Of a DNA stretch of 64,000 bases, positions 8,123 through 16,367 are shown piece after piece. Source of the DNA: Gemmatimonas sp. (GTDB taxonomy: Bacteria; Gemmatimonadota; Gemmatimonadetes; Gemmatimonadales; Gemmatimonadaceae); the NCBI GenBank assembly GCA_023910675.1, contig JAAVWC010000010.1, positions 1-64,000 of the forward strand. Direction: 5' to 3'. The position numbers were made by a program, and so were the translations under genes. The notes under the pieces were generated by a model, which saw only the letters and a program-made list of their open reading frames with translations, did no database searches and was not told the origin of the DNA. How positions within the stretch are numbered: position 1 is the stretch's first letter; every line of letters begins with the position of its first letter.

Positions 8123-9919
8123 TCACTGGCTCAGCTCCCCGATCATCCGAACGATTCGGTCGGTCACCACCTTCAACTCCGCGTCGATCTCCGCGAGCGG
8201 CCGGGGCGGCGTGAACACATAGAAATGCCGGTTAAACGGGATCTCGTAACCCACCTTCGTCTTCTCGTGGTCGATCCATGCGTCGGGGGCGTGCGGCTTC
8301 ACCTCCCGCTCGAAGTACGCCTCCACGCTCTCTGATAACGGCACGTTCTCCGTGTCGCGCAGCGATGAATCGGGCACGGGCTTCCCCTTCCCCTTGCCCT
8401 TGGTTGCAAGCACCACGTTTCCGGCGTTGTCGCGCTCGGGGCGCTCTACGGTGATGGTGCGGTAGCCGAAGTCCTCGTTGCGGAAGATCTTCGAGATCGG
8501 CTTGCCGTCGCGAGTGGCCTCCTCAAAGGCACCGAACAGCCGCGTGATCTCCTCGATGTGCGCTGCGCCGATCTCCTTGCGCTTGCTGCCGAGGCTCTTG
8601 CGCATCTTCTGCCACATGGCGCTGGCGTCGATGAGCTGCACCTTGCCTTTGCGCGTTGCTGGCTTGCGGTTGCTCACGATCCACACGTACGTCGCGATGC
8701 CGGTGTTGTAGAACAGATCCGTGGGCAGCGCGATGATCGCCTCCAGCAGGTCGTTCTCCAACACATAGCGTCGGATCTCGCTCTCGCCGCTACTAGCGCC
8801 ACCCGTGAAGAGCGGGCTGCCATTCAGGACGATGCCGAAGCGGCTGCCACCATCCTTCGCCGGGCGCATCTTGCTGAGCAGGTGCATGAGGAACAGCAGC
8901 GAGCCGTCGGATACTCGCGGCAGCCCGGGGCCGAAGCGACCGTCGAACCCTTTCTGTTCGTGTTCGCGCCGCACCTCCTTCTCGATCTTCTTCCATTCCA
9001 CGCCGAACGGCGGGTTGGAAAGCATGTAGTCGAACTTCGTGGCCGGCAGCCCGTCGCTGGATAGCGTGTTGCCCGGGAAGATTTTCGAGACATCCTGCCC
9101 CTTGATGAGCATGTCCGCCTTGCAGATGGCGTACGACTCGTCGTTTAGCTCCTGTCCGAACATCACGAGCCGCGCCTCGGGGTTGATCTCCGCCAAGTGC
9201 TCGCCCGCCACGCTCAACATGCCCCCAGTGCCGGCCGTGGGGTCGTAGATCGAGCGCACCACGCCGGGCTTGGTAAGCGCCTCGTCGTCCTCGATGAACA
9301 GCAGGTTCACCATGAGGCGGATCACTTCACGCGGCGTGAAGTGTTCACCGGCCGTTTCGTTGCTCAATTCGGCGAAGCGCCGGATAAGCTCCTCGAACAC
9401 GGTGCCCATCTGCGCATTCGAGACCGCATCGGGGTGCAGATCGATGGTCGCGAACTTCTCCGTGACCAGGTACAACAGATTCGCCTTGTCGAGGCGCTCG
9501 ATCTGCGTGTGAAAGTCGAAGCGCTCGAAGATGTCCCGCACCGCCGGCGAGAACGCCTGCAGGTAACTGCGCAGGTTTTCGGCGATGTGGTCCTGGTCGC
9601 CCAGCAGGGTGCGCAGGTCCAGATTCGACGTGTTGTAGAACGACTGGTTGGCCGCCTTGAGGAGAAACGGCTCGGGGTTGAGCCCCGCCTTGGTGCGCTT
9701 CTCCAGCTCGGCCAGCACCGCGGCCTTGGTGGGCTCCAGCACGCAGTCGAGGCGCCGGAGCACCGTGAACGGGAGGATTACCTTGCCGTACTCGCTCTGG
9801 CGGTAATCGCCGCGCAGCAGGTCGGCGACGGACCAGATGAACGCCGACAGATTCGGGGTGGCCGGGGTCACGGTGCGCGGGGTGGCGGTGGCCGTGACAG
9901 CGGTCAGGACATTGGTCAT
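8123..9919 (-). CDS. hsdM: Type I restriction-modification DNA methyltransferase subunit
   Basis: N6-adenine DNA methyltransferase that, with HsdS, protects host DNA and forms the core of the restriction complex. About 598 residues. An N-terminal helical HsdM_N region (about 25-170, [21 protein letters not shown]) is followed by the catalytic domain. The SAM-binding motif is DPTAGTGG (about 227-234) and the catalytic motif is NPPF (about 303-306). The ATG at 9919 is preferred to the TTG one codon upstream. First gene of the minus-strand defence operon; the 440-base region upstream carries three ATCCGGAT palindromes that may control it. Confidence 0.95.
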   Translation of the reverse strand: MTNVLTAVTATATPRTVTPATPNLSAFIWSVADLLRGDYRQSEYGKVILPFTVLRRLDCVLEPTKAAVLAELEKRTKAGLNPEPFLLKAANQSFYNTSNLDLRTLLGDQDHIAENLRSYLQAFSPAVRDIFERFDFHTQIERLDKANLLYLVTEKFATIDLHPDAVSNAQMGTVFEELIRRFAELSNETAGEHFTPREVIRLMVNLLFIEDDEALTKPGVVRSIYDPTAGTGGMLSVAGEHLAEINPEARLVMFGQELNDESYAICKADMLIKGQDVSKIFPGNTLSSDGLPATKFDYMLSNPPFGVEWKKIEKEVRREHEQKGFDGRFGPGLPRVSDGSLLFLMHLLSKMRPAKDGGSRFGIVLNGSPLFTGGASSGESEIRRYVLENDLLEAIIALPTDLFYNTGIATYVWIVSNRKPATRKGKVQLIDASAMWQKMRKSLGSKRKEIGAAHIEEITRLFGAFEEATRDGKPISKIFRNEDFGYRTITVERPERDNAGNVVLATKGKGKGKPVPDSSLRDTENVPLSESVEAYFEREVKPHAPDAWIDHEKTKVGYEIPFNRHFYVFTPPRPLAEIDAELKVVTDRIVRMIGELSQ

Positions 9920-10059
9920 CAACAGCGGGGCTTCGGAATGGAGGGAGAACGGCGGACACGCCGACTACATAATGTGGGACCTCGGACTGACAGGCGGGAG
10001 GCGCCCCCCTGCCCTGCCGCTGCTTTGCTCCTACTCCTGCGGGGGCTTGTCCGGGCGAA

Positions 10060-10193
10060 ATCCGGATAGTGTGCGTGCATTGGAGGGTAATTCGGCTAGC
10101 GAGCATCATATACGCGCCTGATTACGCCGATGATCGCGAATTATCCGGATGTCACACCGGCCGGCTGATGTGGCCTTCTGAGACATCCGGATA
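10060..10193. promoter_or_regulatory. Cluster of three ATCCGGAT palindromes upstream of hsdM
   Basis: The 440 bases between hsdM and the next gene hold no convincing protein. They contain the 8-base palindrome ATCCGGAT three times: within 10060-10068 (ATCCGGATA), 10142-10150 (TATCCGGAT) and 10185-10193 (ATCCGGATA). The flanking base is the same on the extended side each time. An 8-mer is expected about once per 50-60 kb by chance, so three within 134 bases is notable. Likely operators for an autoregulator of the restriction operon or of the small gene to the right. Confidence 0.5.
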
Positions 10194-10363
10194 CCGCTGC
10201 GGTCCGCCCCCCTCAATTGCATGGCGACCAGGATCTGGCCCGTCGAACCCGGTCTGTGGTCGGATTCTGCGTTTTGGCGGTGGTTTGGATCCGGCACTTG
10301 GGCCCACACCGCCCAGGTGCACGCCGGGACTATGCTGTTCGCATCTCCAACGGTGCATGGACC

Positions 10364-10689
10364 ATGTCCCACAAACAGACAAGCCGGCGACGGCTATCGA
10401 ATCAGCAGCTCGAGCAACTCCTCAGGCAGCGGATCGCGGCCGGCCTGCCGGTGGACACCAAGACCATACGCGACCTGGGGGGCGCGTGCGGGAGGTGCCG
10501 GATGAGTCGCCTTCGGCGCCGAATCCTGAACGCCAGGTCGCTGTCGCCGCAGCGGCCCCTCGGACCGCCTCCGACACCTCCCCGCGCGCCGGGCCGCCCT
10601 TCACCACGGTCGCTCATGTCCATTCTGGCGGCGTTCCTGCGCCGGGGGGTGGTCCCCGCAGTTGCGGCGCGGAAGAGGAATCAGCGTGA
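10364..10689 (+). pseudogene. Small frame-disrupted ORF with KfrA-like N-terminus
   Basis: From the ATG at 10364 the first 40 residues (LSNQQLEQLLRQRIAAGLPV, then DTKTIRDLGG) look like a real helical N-terminus. They weakly recall KfrA-type DNA-binding domains (TKTIRDLGG as the helix-turn-helix region). After the G6 run at 10487-10492 the reading degrades. Adding one G would continue as RVREVPDESPSAPNPERQ and end at the TGA at 10687-10689, about 108 residues in all. In the sequence as given the open frame from 10364 runs to 10765. It is transcribed away from hsdM and next to the ATCCGGAT sites, so a regulator of the restriction operon is possible. No good ribosome site is seen. Low confidence. 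Confidence 0.3.
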
Positions 10690-10755
10690 GGCCATCAACG
10701 GGCCTAGGCTGGTGTCACCGGTCCTGTGGACCGGCAACCATAACCGGGAGTTCCC

Positions 10756-11169
10756 ATGCAGGTGATCCGACGCTTGATCACGGTGTTCGCGAAGTGCTTT
10801 GGCTTTTCCCCTCGCTCGACGGCGCAGACGCCGAGCGATCAAGCCGCCGCCACGCTGATGGTCGAGAAGTCCTCGGTGGCTGTAGTAGGCGGCGGGCGCC
10901 GACCGTCGAGGTTGCGCGGCAAGGCGGTTCGTCTGACCTGCTCGTGGCACGTGGCCGAGCACGCCGGCAGTGCCCTCGTGTTGCGCCGAAGCGGTGACGT
11001 GCCCACTGGCGTCGATGGCGTGCTCACGGCTACGGCGGCGAGGATCAAGAAGATCGGCGCGGGCCGGCGCCCGGAGAACATGGAGGGGCTCATGGTTCGC
11101 GTTACCACGACGTGGTCGGTGGCAGAAGATCGAGGTGGCGTCGTGCTGTTGCACCGCATCACCGACTGA
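10756..11169 (+). CDS. Unknown protein with an internal repeat
   Basis: 137 residues; I do not recognise a family. The ATG has a GGGAG site 5 bases upstream. Two halves of the protein repeat a pattern: about residues 50-75 read VRLTCSWHVAEHAGSALVLR and about 112-134 read VRVTTTWSVAEDRGGVVLLH. This gives the shared motif VRxTxxWxVAExxGxxxLxR and suggests two copies of a small beta unit. That repeat is the main argument that this strand is the coding one; the opposite strand is also open but shows no such order. An N-terminal hydrophobic stretch (RRLITVFAKCFGF) is short and may be a weak membrane anchor. Confidence 0.5.
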   Translation: MQVIRRLITVFAKCFGFSPRSTAQTPSDQAAATLMVEKSSVAVVGGGRRPSRLRGKAVRLTCSWHVAEHAGSALVLRRSGDVPTGVDGVLTATAARIKKIGAGRRPENMEGLMVRVTTTWSVAEDRGGVVLLHRITD

Positions 11170-11258
11170 CCCGATGCGATTCACTCGCAGATCTTGACGC
11201 GAGCGTTCGCTCAGACCTCGGCAAATCGCGGTTGCGGCGCAGAACATCTGCTGAAGGC

Positions 11259-11294
11259 GTTTACAAGCGTCTACAATGTTTACACTCGTAAACA
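11259..11294. promoter_or_regulatory. AT-rich stretch with GTTTAC motifs, possible CRISPR leader
   Basis: GTTTAC occurs at 11259-11264 and again in TGTTTAC (11277-11283), which forms a perfect 7-bp inverted repeat with GTAAACA (11288-11294). The whole stretch 11250-11380 is clearly more AT-rich than its surroundings and sits directly before the first CRISPR repeat. A leader or promoter for the remnant array is the simplest view; an operator is the alternative. Confidence 0.35.
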
Positions 11295-11386
11295 CATAAC
11301 CCATTACACAACAACATCTTACGCCTTGCGCGCGCGACGATTTTATTGTACTATCTGTTCACGGCGGCTGGCTGCCAGTTCGTCGC

Positions 11387-11525
11387 GCGTTCCCCGGTGC
11401 TTCAGGGGATGAACCGAGGCGTGCGGTTGTTACGAACTGCATGTCTGTTCCCCGCGCAGGCGGGGATGAACCGAGGTTCCATGGTTGCTCTTTTGGACCG
11501 TGACGTGTTCCCCGCATAGGCGGGG
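11387..11525 (+). CRISPR. Orphan type I-E CRISPR remnant, three repeats and two spacers
   Basis: The central repeat at 11445-11473 (29 bases, core TTCCCCGCGCAGGCGGGGAT, ending GAACCG) is the classic type I-E hairpin repeat. The first repeat at 11387-11416 is degenerate (loop changed to GGTGCTTCA, 30 bases). The last, from 11505, keeps only the first 21 bases (to about 11525) and then diverges, as terminal repeats do. Spacers are 11417-11444 (28 bases) and 11474-11504 (31 bases), close to the usual 32. No cas gene lies anywhere in this window, so the array is isolated, probably decayed or served from elsewhere. Confidence 0.75.
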
Positions 11526-11542
11526 CTATCAGTGGTAACGGC

Positions 11543-11572
11543 CCGCCCTGGCGCTTTCGAGCGTCAGGGCGG
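11543..11572 (+). terminator. Strong hairpin behind the CRISPR remnant
   Basis: CCGCCCTGGCGC (11543-11554), loop TTTCGA, GCGTCAGGGCGG (11561-11572): a 12-bp stem with one G-T pair, followed by a weak T-rich stretch (TGTCGTTT). It fits an intrinsic terminator for rightward transcription across the array, or for the leftward HTH gene. Confidence 0.5.
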
Positions 11573-11633
11573 TGTCGTTTGCCCCCTTGTGGCGGCGAGG
11601 CTTTTCAACCGACCTGCCGCCTCGCCGCGCCGG

Positions 11634-12053
11634 TCACGCTCCCTTTTTGCGCCCCCTCGGTCGGCGACGAGCTATCCACTCAGCCCGGCATGTGGGGCAT
11701 AGCCGAGCGCGGCGCCCGGTCGGCGTTACGCCGAGTGCGTCACCGCAGGGTGACTCTTCGCCGCTAAGGCCCGGGCACACCTGATCGCCGTTGCTATTGC
11801 GGGCGCGGCGCATGTAGGGCCCGAGGTTCATCGCGCGGTCGAAGCCCTCGAGTTGATAGTTGCGCCACCACTCCTCGACGCGCACGCGAGAGTAGTGGCG
11901 GACGCCGCGGACGAAATCGTACGGGACCTCATAGCGGTCCAGCAGACGGCGCGTTTGGCGAACACTCAGGCCGGTGTGGTGGGCAGCCTGTCGGAGGCTG
12001 TACGAATGGGGGTGTGGCATGGGCGAGCATCGCCGTGCCTTCACGCTCACCAC
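11634..12053 (-). CDS. Small helix-turn-helix protein with Cys-rich C-terminus
   Basis: 139 residues from 12053, or 128 from the ATG at 12020. The N-terminal part (SLRQAAHHTGLSVRQTRRLL, then a YDFVRGVRHYSRVRVEEWW wing) is a MerR/excisionase-type winged helix of the HTH_17 class. The C-terminal part has C-x8-C and C-x2-C spacing (VCPGLSGEESPCG ... LCPTCRAEW), which could bind zinc. Small proteins of this kind act as excisionases or regulators of mobile elements, which fits the recombinase genes nearby. It is transcribed divergently from the large recombinase gene at 12320. I cannot tell whether it controls excision or transcription. Confidence 0.6.
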   Translation of the reverse strand: MVSVKARRCSPMPHPHSYSLRQAAHHTGLSVRQTRRLLDRYEVPYDFVRGVRHYSRVRVEEWWRNYQLEGFDRAMNLGPYMRRARNSNGDQVCPGLSGEESPCGDALGVTPTGRRARLCPTCRAEWIARRRPRGRKKGA

Positions 12054-12141
12054 AACCCGTTACCAACCGTGCACACCACACCCATAAGCGCGACCCGACC
12101 GCCCTCGATTGCTCAAATCCATACGCGTCATCGAGTTGCAG

Positions 12142-12284
12142 CGAACGTCAGCGAATGTCCTCGCGATCATCACTCGAATTACGACGCCGTGAATTCGCAT
12201 ACCGGTCCTGATATGCCATACACCGCGCCCGTAATTCGGACGCAAAACGCCGCTGCGACACCATGTGTCACCGAATGTCAGCGA
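12142..12284. repeat. CGAAYGTCAGCGA repeats upstream of the large recombinase
   Basis: CGAACGTCAGCGA at 12142-12154 and CGAATGTCAGCGA at 12272-12284 differ at one position. A further CGAATGTC follows the first copy at 12152-12159. All lie in the 266-base divergent gap between the HTH gene and the 788-aa recombinase gene. They could be binding sites for that HTH protein or arm-type sites for the recombinase. Confidence 0.35.
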
Positions 12285-12319
12285 GCCACCAGTAACAGCC
12301 ATCGCCATTTGAGGCCCCC

Positions 12320-14686
12320 ATGAAGCCACTGCTCGATTGCACGGCGGTCATCACCCGCCAGCAGCTGTTCGACGCACTCACCGGCGCCGTCTCGCCGTCA
12401 TACGCTCGAAAGATCAAGTCGTTGGTCGGCCGAGCACTCGACGCTGCGGAATGTGTTGATGGCAGCACGCGCGATATCCGTCTGCTGCTGACATATCTTG
12501 ACCGCCTCGAGACCACCCGTGCCGTCGCGCCCGACGCCCCCGCCGCATGCAGGAAGGTCCGTGCGCTGGTGCTGGGTAGAACAGGCGCAGAGCGCTTGGT
12601 GCTGCCGAACAAGAACACGGTGCTGTCCGATGCATGGACCGCATTGCTTTCGTACGGCGGTAGGGACGACAAGCGCCGCAACCCAAGCCGACTCCAAGCG
12701 CTGGCGCGTGCTGTGGACGCGGCCGGCGGCGGTGAAGACGCCCCTGCGGTGCTGCCCAGTGATGAAGCCATTTACGCGAGTGCCGCGCAGATCGGGCTTT
12801 CCGAAAAGACAGTTCTCAACGCCATTCGCACTTATCGGCGCTTGCGTAAAAGCGCCATCGAGGTCGACGCACGTAATCGCGACCGATTCGCGCTGCTTGA
12901 TGACCGCCGTCGCATTCGTGGACGAAACGCACTCGCCGCGCTCCGTAAGAGCGGCAACACGGAAGTCACCGATGCCATGGGGGCGATTGCCCGGTTGGCC
13001 CCGCGTTTTCACGCACAACTGCTCAAGTACCAGTCTCATCCACTCGTGAAGGGCAAGGCACATCTCGCTTCGACGGTGGAAGCCAACCTTGCTGCGTCCT
13101 CACGCCTCGTCGGTGCGCTCTTCCGTTACGCGCCCGAGCGTCTACCGACGTTCTCGATTAAGCACCTCTGGAAGGACATGGTAAGAATGGACCCCGACCA
13201 GCTCGAAGTGGAGGAGTGGGACGAGGTCCCAGACGCAGGGAGCGAGGTGTGCCTTGCCCATTGGGTCGTGGCCATGACGGCCCCGGAGATCCGTACCAAG
13301 TGCGCGCCTGGCCTCGACAGCGGATACGTCTCGATGGTGAAAGCGGATCTCAAGAGCTGGTACTCGCTGACGGAGTGGGCGCACGGTACCAAGATGCGCG
13401 CCGTAGCGCCTGAAGAGTGGAAGTCATGGCGCGCGCGGTACTGCTCGCTGCGACAGCATGTGACGGAGAATCTGATTCCACGAGACCTGCTGCTGCATAG
13501 CAAGGACAAAGAAACGATTGTAAAGAGCTTCAACTTGGCGCACATGTACTGCGTCATCCTCCCCACGCTGTTCCACGAGGCGGAGCGGCTGCTCGACCGG
13601 TTGGATCTGGAGATCGCCGCGGCCAAGAAGGCTGGCCGCGATGTGTCCGCGACACAGCGCGACCTGCCAGCAGGGGTGTATGAGGCGCTGTGTGCATTTG
13701 AGGAGCGGGCTGAGCCCGCACTGGCGCTGGCGTTCATGTTTTTCGACGGGATGCGGTCGGTGCAGTATCGATTGGGCCGCTACGGCATCAACATCACGCC
13801 CGACATCGACTCGGACACGGGGGAGTGGTTCGGCGTCAAGACAACGTGGTACGGCAAGCGGATGGCCACCGCTCGCGTGAAGCAGGGCAAGGATCGGGCA
13901 CGCCAGCTTGGGGTCGCGCATATCTCCATGCGCGTGCTGCGCGGTTTCGTTGAGCATGTACGTTCGCGACGCCTCGTTGCGGCCGGCGTCCCCCTGGCCG
14001 CGGCCACCGCACCTAACGGGCAATTTGCGCTCTTCGTGTCGACGACGAATGCGCCAGCGGCGTGGTCAGACACCCACTATCAGCGAAGGCTCGTCGGCGC
14101 GGCGCTGTATCGGGTCGCAACGGAACTGCTCGGTCGTCAGTTCGGTGAGGAAGCGGATTATGAGGCGTTTGACCGCAAGCGGTTCTGCGGCGTGCTCGGC
14201 ACCCATGCGTCGCGATACGTCATCGCCACGGGGTGCGCGGTGCTGCTCGACGACGACATGCAGCTGGCGGCGACGTTGACGAGCGATGACATCGACACGC
14301 TGCGTGAATCGTATGTGGTGTCATCGTGGCTGCCGGAGGGACGCATCGGAACATGGGAGAACGCGGAAAGCTATCGCCCTTGGCTGGAGAAGATGGTGCG
14401 TCCGGGCGCGTCCGAGCACCCGCTCGATACGATGCCGACTGAGCTGCTGCCACCTGCGATCCGTACGCTGTTCGCGAATTGGGATACGGAAGATCGGGAG
14501 ATGCAACGACGTATCGCGCGCAGCACGACGGGGAGCCCGTCGGGACGGGTGCGGCGGGCACGGCCGGATGTAGCGGAACGCAATCGCGCGGCGGCGCGCG
14601 AGCGGGCGGAGGCACGTGCACGAGAGGGCACCGCGGAAGTGGAATTGCACGAACAGCGCGATCACGCGAACAGAAGGGCCGCGTAA
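12320..14686 (+). CDS. Divergent large tyrosine recombinase-like protein
   Basis: 788 residues, about twice a normal phage integrase. I assign it by its catalytic layout: Arg479 in FFDGMRSVQ (box I), H629-A-S-R632 in THASRYVIA (H-x-x-R, box II) and a candidate nucleophile Tyr665 in LRESYVVSS. The R632-Y665 distance (33) matches the 30-33 seen in Cre, lambda Int and XerD. The roughly 150-residue distance from box I to box II is somewhat long. The N-terminal 450 residues are mostly helical and unfamiliar; the C-terminus is basic. The start ATG has GAGG 6 bases upstream. It sits next to a Xis-like HTH gene and is followed by rmuC, inside an accessory region, so a role in moving or resolving the element is likely. 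No search was run. Confidence 0.55.
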   Translation: MKPLLDCTAVITRQQLFDALTGAVSPSYARKIKSLVGRALDAAECVDGSTRDIRLLLTYLDRLETTRAVAPDAPAACRKVRALVLGRTGAERLVLPNKNTVLSDAWTALLSYGGRDDKRRNPSRLQALARAVDAAGGGEDAPAVLPSDEAIYASAAQIGLSEKTVLNAIRTYRRLRKSAIEVDARNRDRFALLDDRRRIRGRNALAALRKSGNTEVTDAMGAIARLAPRFHAQLLKYQSHPLVKGKAHLASTVEANLAASSRLVGALFRYAPERLPTFSIKHLWKDMVRMDPDQLEVEEWDEVPDAGSEVCLAHWVVAMTAPEIRTKCAPGLDSGYVSMVKADLKSWYSLTEWAHGTKMRAVAPEEWKSWRARYCSLRQHVTENLIPRDLLLHSKDKETIVKSFNLAHMYCVILPTLFHEAERLLDRLDLEIAAAKKAGRDVSATQRDLPAGVYEALCAFEERAEPALALAFMFFDGMRSVQYRLGRYGINITPDIDSDTGEWFGVKTTWYGKRMATARVKQGKDRARQLGVAHISMRVLRGFVEHVRSRRLVAAGVPLAAATAPNGQFALFVSTTNAPAAWSDTHYQRRLVGAALYRVATELLGRQFGEEADYEAFDRKRFCGVLGTHASRYVIATGCAVLLDDDMQLAATLTSDDIDTLRESYVVSSWLPEGRIGTWENAESYRPWLEKMVRPGASEHPLDTMPTELLPPAIRTLFANWDTEDREMQRRIARSTTGSPSGRVRRARPDVAERNRAAARERAEARAREGTAEVELHEQRDHANRRAA

Positions 14687-14860
14687 TCACTGCGGCGCGC
14701 ACACGGCTCCCCCCGCGTGCGCGCCCCACCCTGTGATGCGCCGGTGCACGAACGCACACGGCGCACAGGCACGAAGCAGCGACCGACGAACGCATCCCCG
14801 GTCCGCTACGCTTTGCAGAACGACGCACCGGCGTCGTGTCTCTACACACTCGGAGGAGTC

Positions 14861-16288
14861 GTGACTTCCACGAACGGAATCGAAGGACTGTCGATGGCCG
14901 CACTCTTGTTACTCATAGTGCCCGTCGTGCTGGTGGGGATGTGGTATCGACGCAAGGCGGCCCGTGAGGCCGCAGGTGCATTAGCAGAACGCGACGCCCT
15001 CACCGCGGCGCTTGCGGCCGCACAACAGGAGTCGGCCGCCGCAGCGGAAGAGCGCGCTCGCCTGGAGGTGAACGCGGCCGCGGCCGCCGCTGCCACAAAC
15101 ACGTTGCAGGTGGCGCTGCAACAGCTGACGACGGACATCAGTGAGCGCCTACTGCAACAGCAATCGGCCTCGTTTGCGCAAACGACCGAGGCACTCGAGC
15201 AGCGCGCGGCTGCAGAAGTGCGCACAATGCGCGACGTGCTCGAACGCGCGACCGACGAGCGGGCTGCGGCGCAGCTCACGCCGATCAACGCTGCGCTCAC
15301 GAGGCTCGAGGGCATGCTGGCCGCATCGCGGGAGGGGGGCGCGCTCACGGCAGGCAGGGTGGAGTCGCTGTTGCAGACGGTCACGGAGGAACAGCGCCGC
15401 CACTGGCAGGAGACTCGGCAATTGCGCAGCGCCTTTCAATCACCGCAAGTCCGCGGGCAGTTCGGCGAGTACACCTTGCTTCGCGCGCTCGAAGACGCCG
15501 GACTGAGAGCGGGCGTGCACTTCGAGGTCCAGGCCGCCGACCACGACGAGGGAGGAGGGTTCCGCCCCGACGTACTGGTACGGCTGCCCGGGGATCGACT
15601 GATCATCGTCGACAGCAAGGCCCCGCTTGAGCATCTCCTTCAGGTGTACGCGTCCGACGATGCAGAGGAACAGCGGTCGTCAGTGGAGCAGCATGCCCGC
15701 GCCTTACGACGGCATATCGACCAGCTGGCGGCCAAGGCGTATCCGCGCCGCGTGCAGGCCAGCGCCCGTCTGGCGCAGGCGGCGAACGTGTGGACGTGCG
15801 TGTTGCTATACGTGCCGAGCGAGACCGTGCTCGATGTGGCATTTCGCGGTGATCCCACGTTGCTGCAACACGCGTCGGAACGCCGTGTCTGTCTGGCGTC
15901 GCCCACGACGCTACTGGCGGTGCTCAATACCGTCGAACAGGTGTGGCGCCAGGACCAACTGAGCCGCGAGGCCGAGCAGATCGTTCAAGCGGGGACGCAA
16001 TTGTATGAACGACTGGGGCAGTTGCTGCGCCACACCACCGCGCTGGGAACCTCGCTCACGCGGTCGGTCGACGCATACAACGCGCTCGTCGGTTCGATGG
16101 AGAGCCGCTTAATCCCGTCTGCCCGCACGCTGCGCTCGACGGGCCTCCGGCTCGCGGAACCCGCACACGCACCGACCGTGATCACCGGGCCTCTGCGCGT
16201 CTTTGGCCACCGCGCGCAGGAGCTCGCGACGTCCGCCGACGCCCCCCATCCCCAACACCAGGAGGATCCGCAGGAGCGAGCGGCGTAG
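14861..16288 (+). CDS. rmuC: RmuC-family DNA recombination protein
   Basis: 475 residues from the GTG at 14861, which has a GGAGG site four bases upstream. An N-terminal membrane anchor (LSMAALLLLIVPVVLVGMW, about 11-29) is followed by a long Ala/Glu-rich coiled coil (about 35-180). Then comes the RmuC core with RGQFGEYTLLRALEDAGL, FRPDVLVRLPGDRLIIVDSK and APLEHLL, a PD-(D/E)XK-type nuclease fold (D ... DSK). RmuC limits recombination at inverted repeats and collapsed forks in Escherichia coli. Here it stands between two recombinase systems in an accessory region, about 175 bases behind the large recombinase, not in its usual housekeeping context. It may protect or process the element's DNA. 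Confidence 0.85.
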   Translation: MTSTNGIEGLSMAALLLLIVPVVLVGMWYRRKAAREAAGALAERDALTAALAAAQQESAAAAEERARLEVNAAAAAAATNTLQVALQQLTTDISERLLQQQSASFAQTTEALEQRAAAEVRTMRDVLERATDERAAAQLTPINAALTRLEGMLAASREGGALTAGRVESLLQTVTEEQRRHWQETRQLRSAFQSPQVRGQFGEYTLLRALEDAGLRAGVHFEVQAADHDEGGGFRPDVLVRLPGDRLIIVDSKAPLEHLLQVYASDDAEEQRSSVEQHARALRRHIDQLAAKAYPRRVQASARLAQAANVWTCVLLYVPSETVLDVAFRGDPTLLQHASERRVCLASPTTLLAVLNTVEQVWRQDQLSREAEQIVQAGTQLYERLGQLLRHTTALGTSLTRSVDAYNALVGSMESRLIPSARTLRSTGLRLAEPAHAPTVITGPLRVFGHRAQELATSADAPHPQHQEDPQERAA

Positions 16289-16367
16289 GCGCCCCCGCAC
16301 AGCACATCGCATGCTGGTCCACCAGCCAGATCGGCTGGCATACTTCTCTCTCGATCAGGAGTTGTCG

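Noticed and set aside
10681..11304. Minus-strand open frame of 207 codons
   Set aside because: The plus-strand gene in the same place shows an internal protein repeat; the minus frame shows no motif.
11170..14686. cas genes next to the CRISPR remnant
   Set aside because: None of the neighbouring proteins show Cas motifs.
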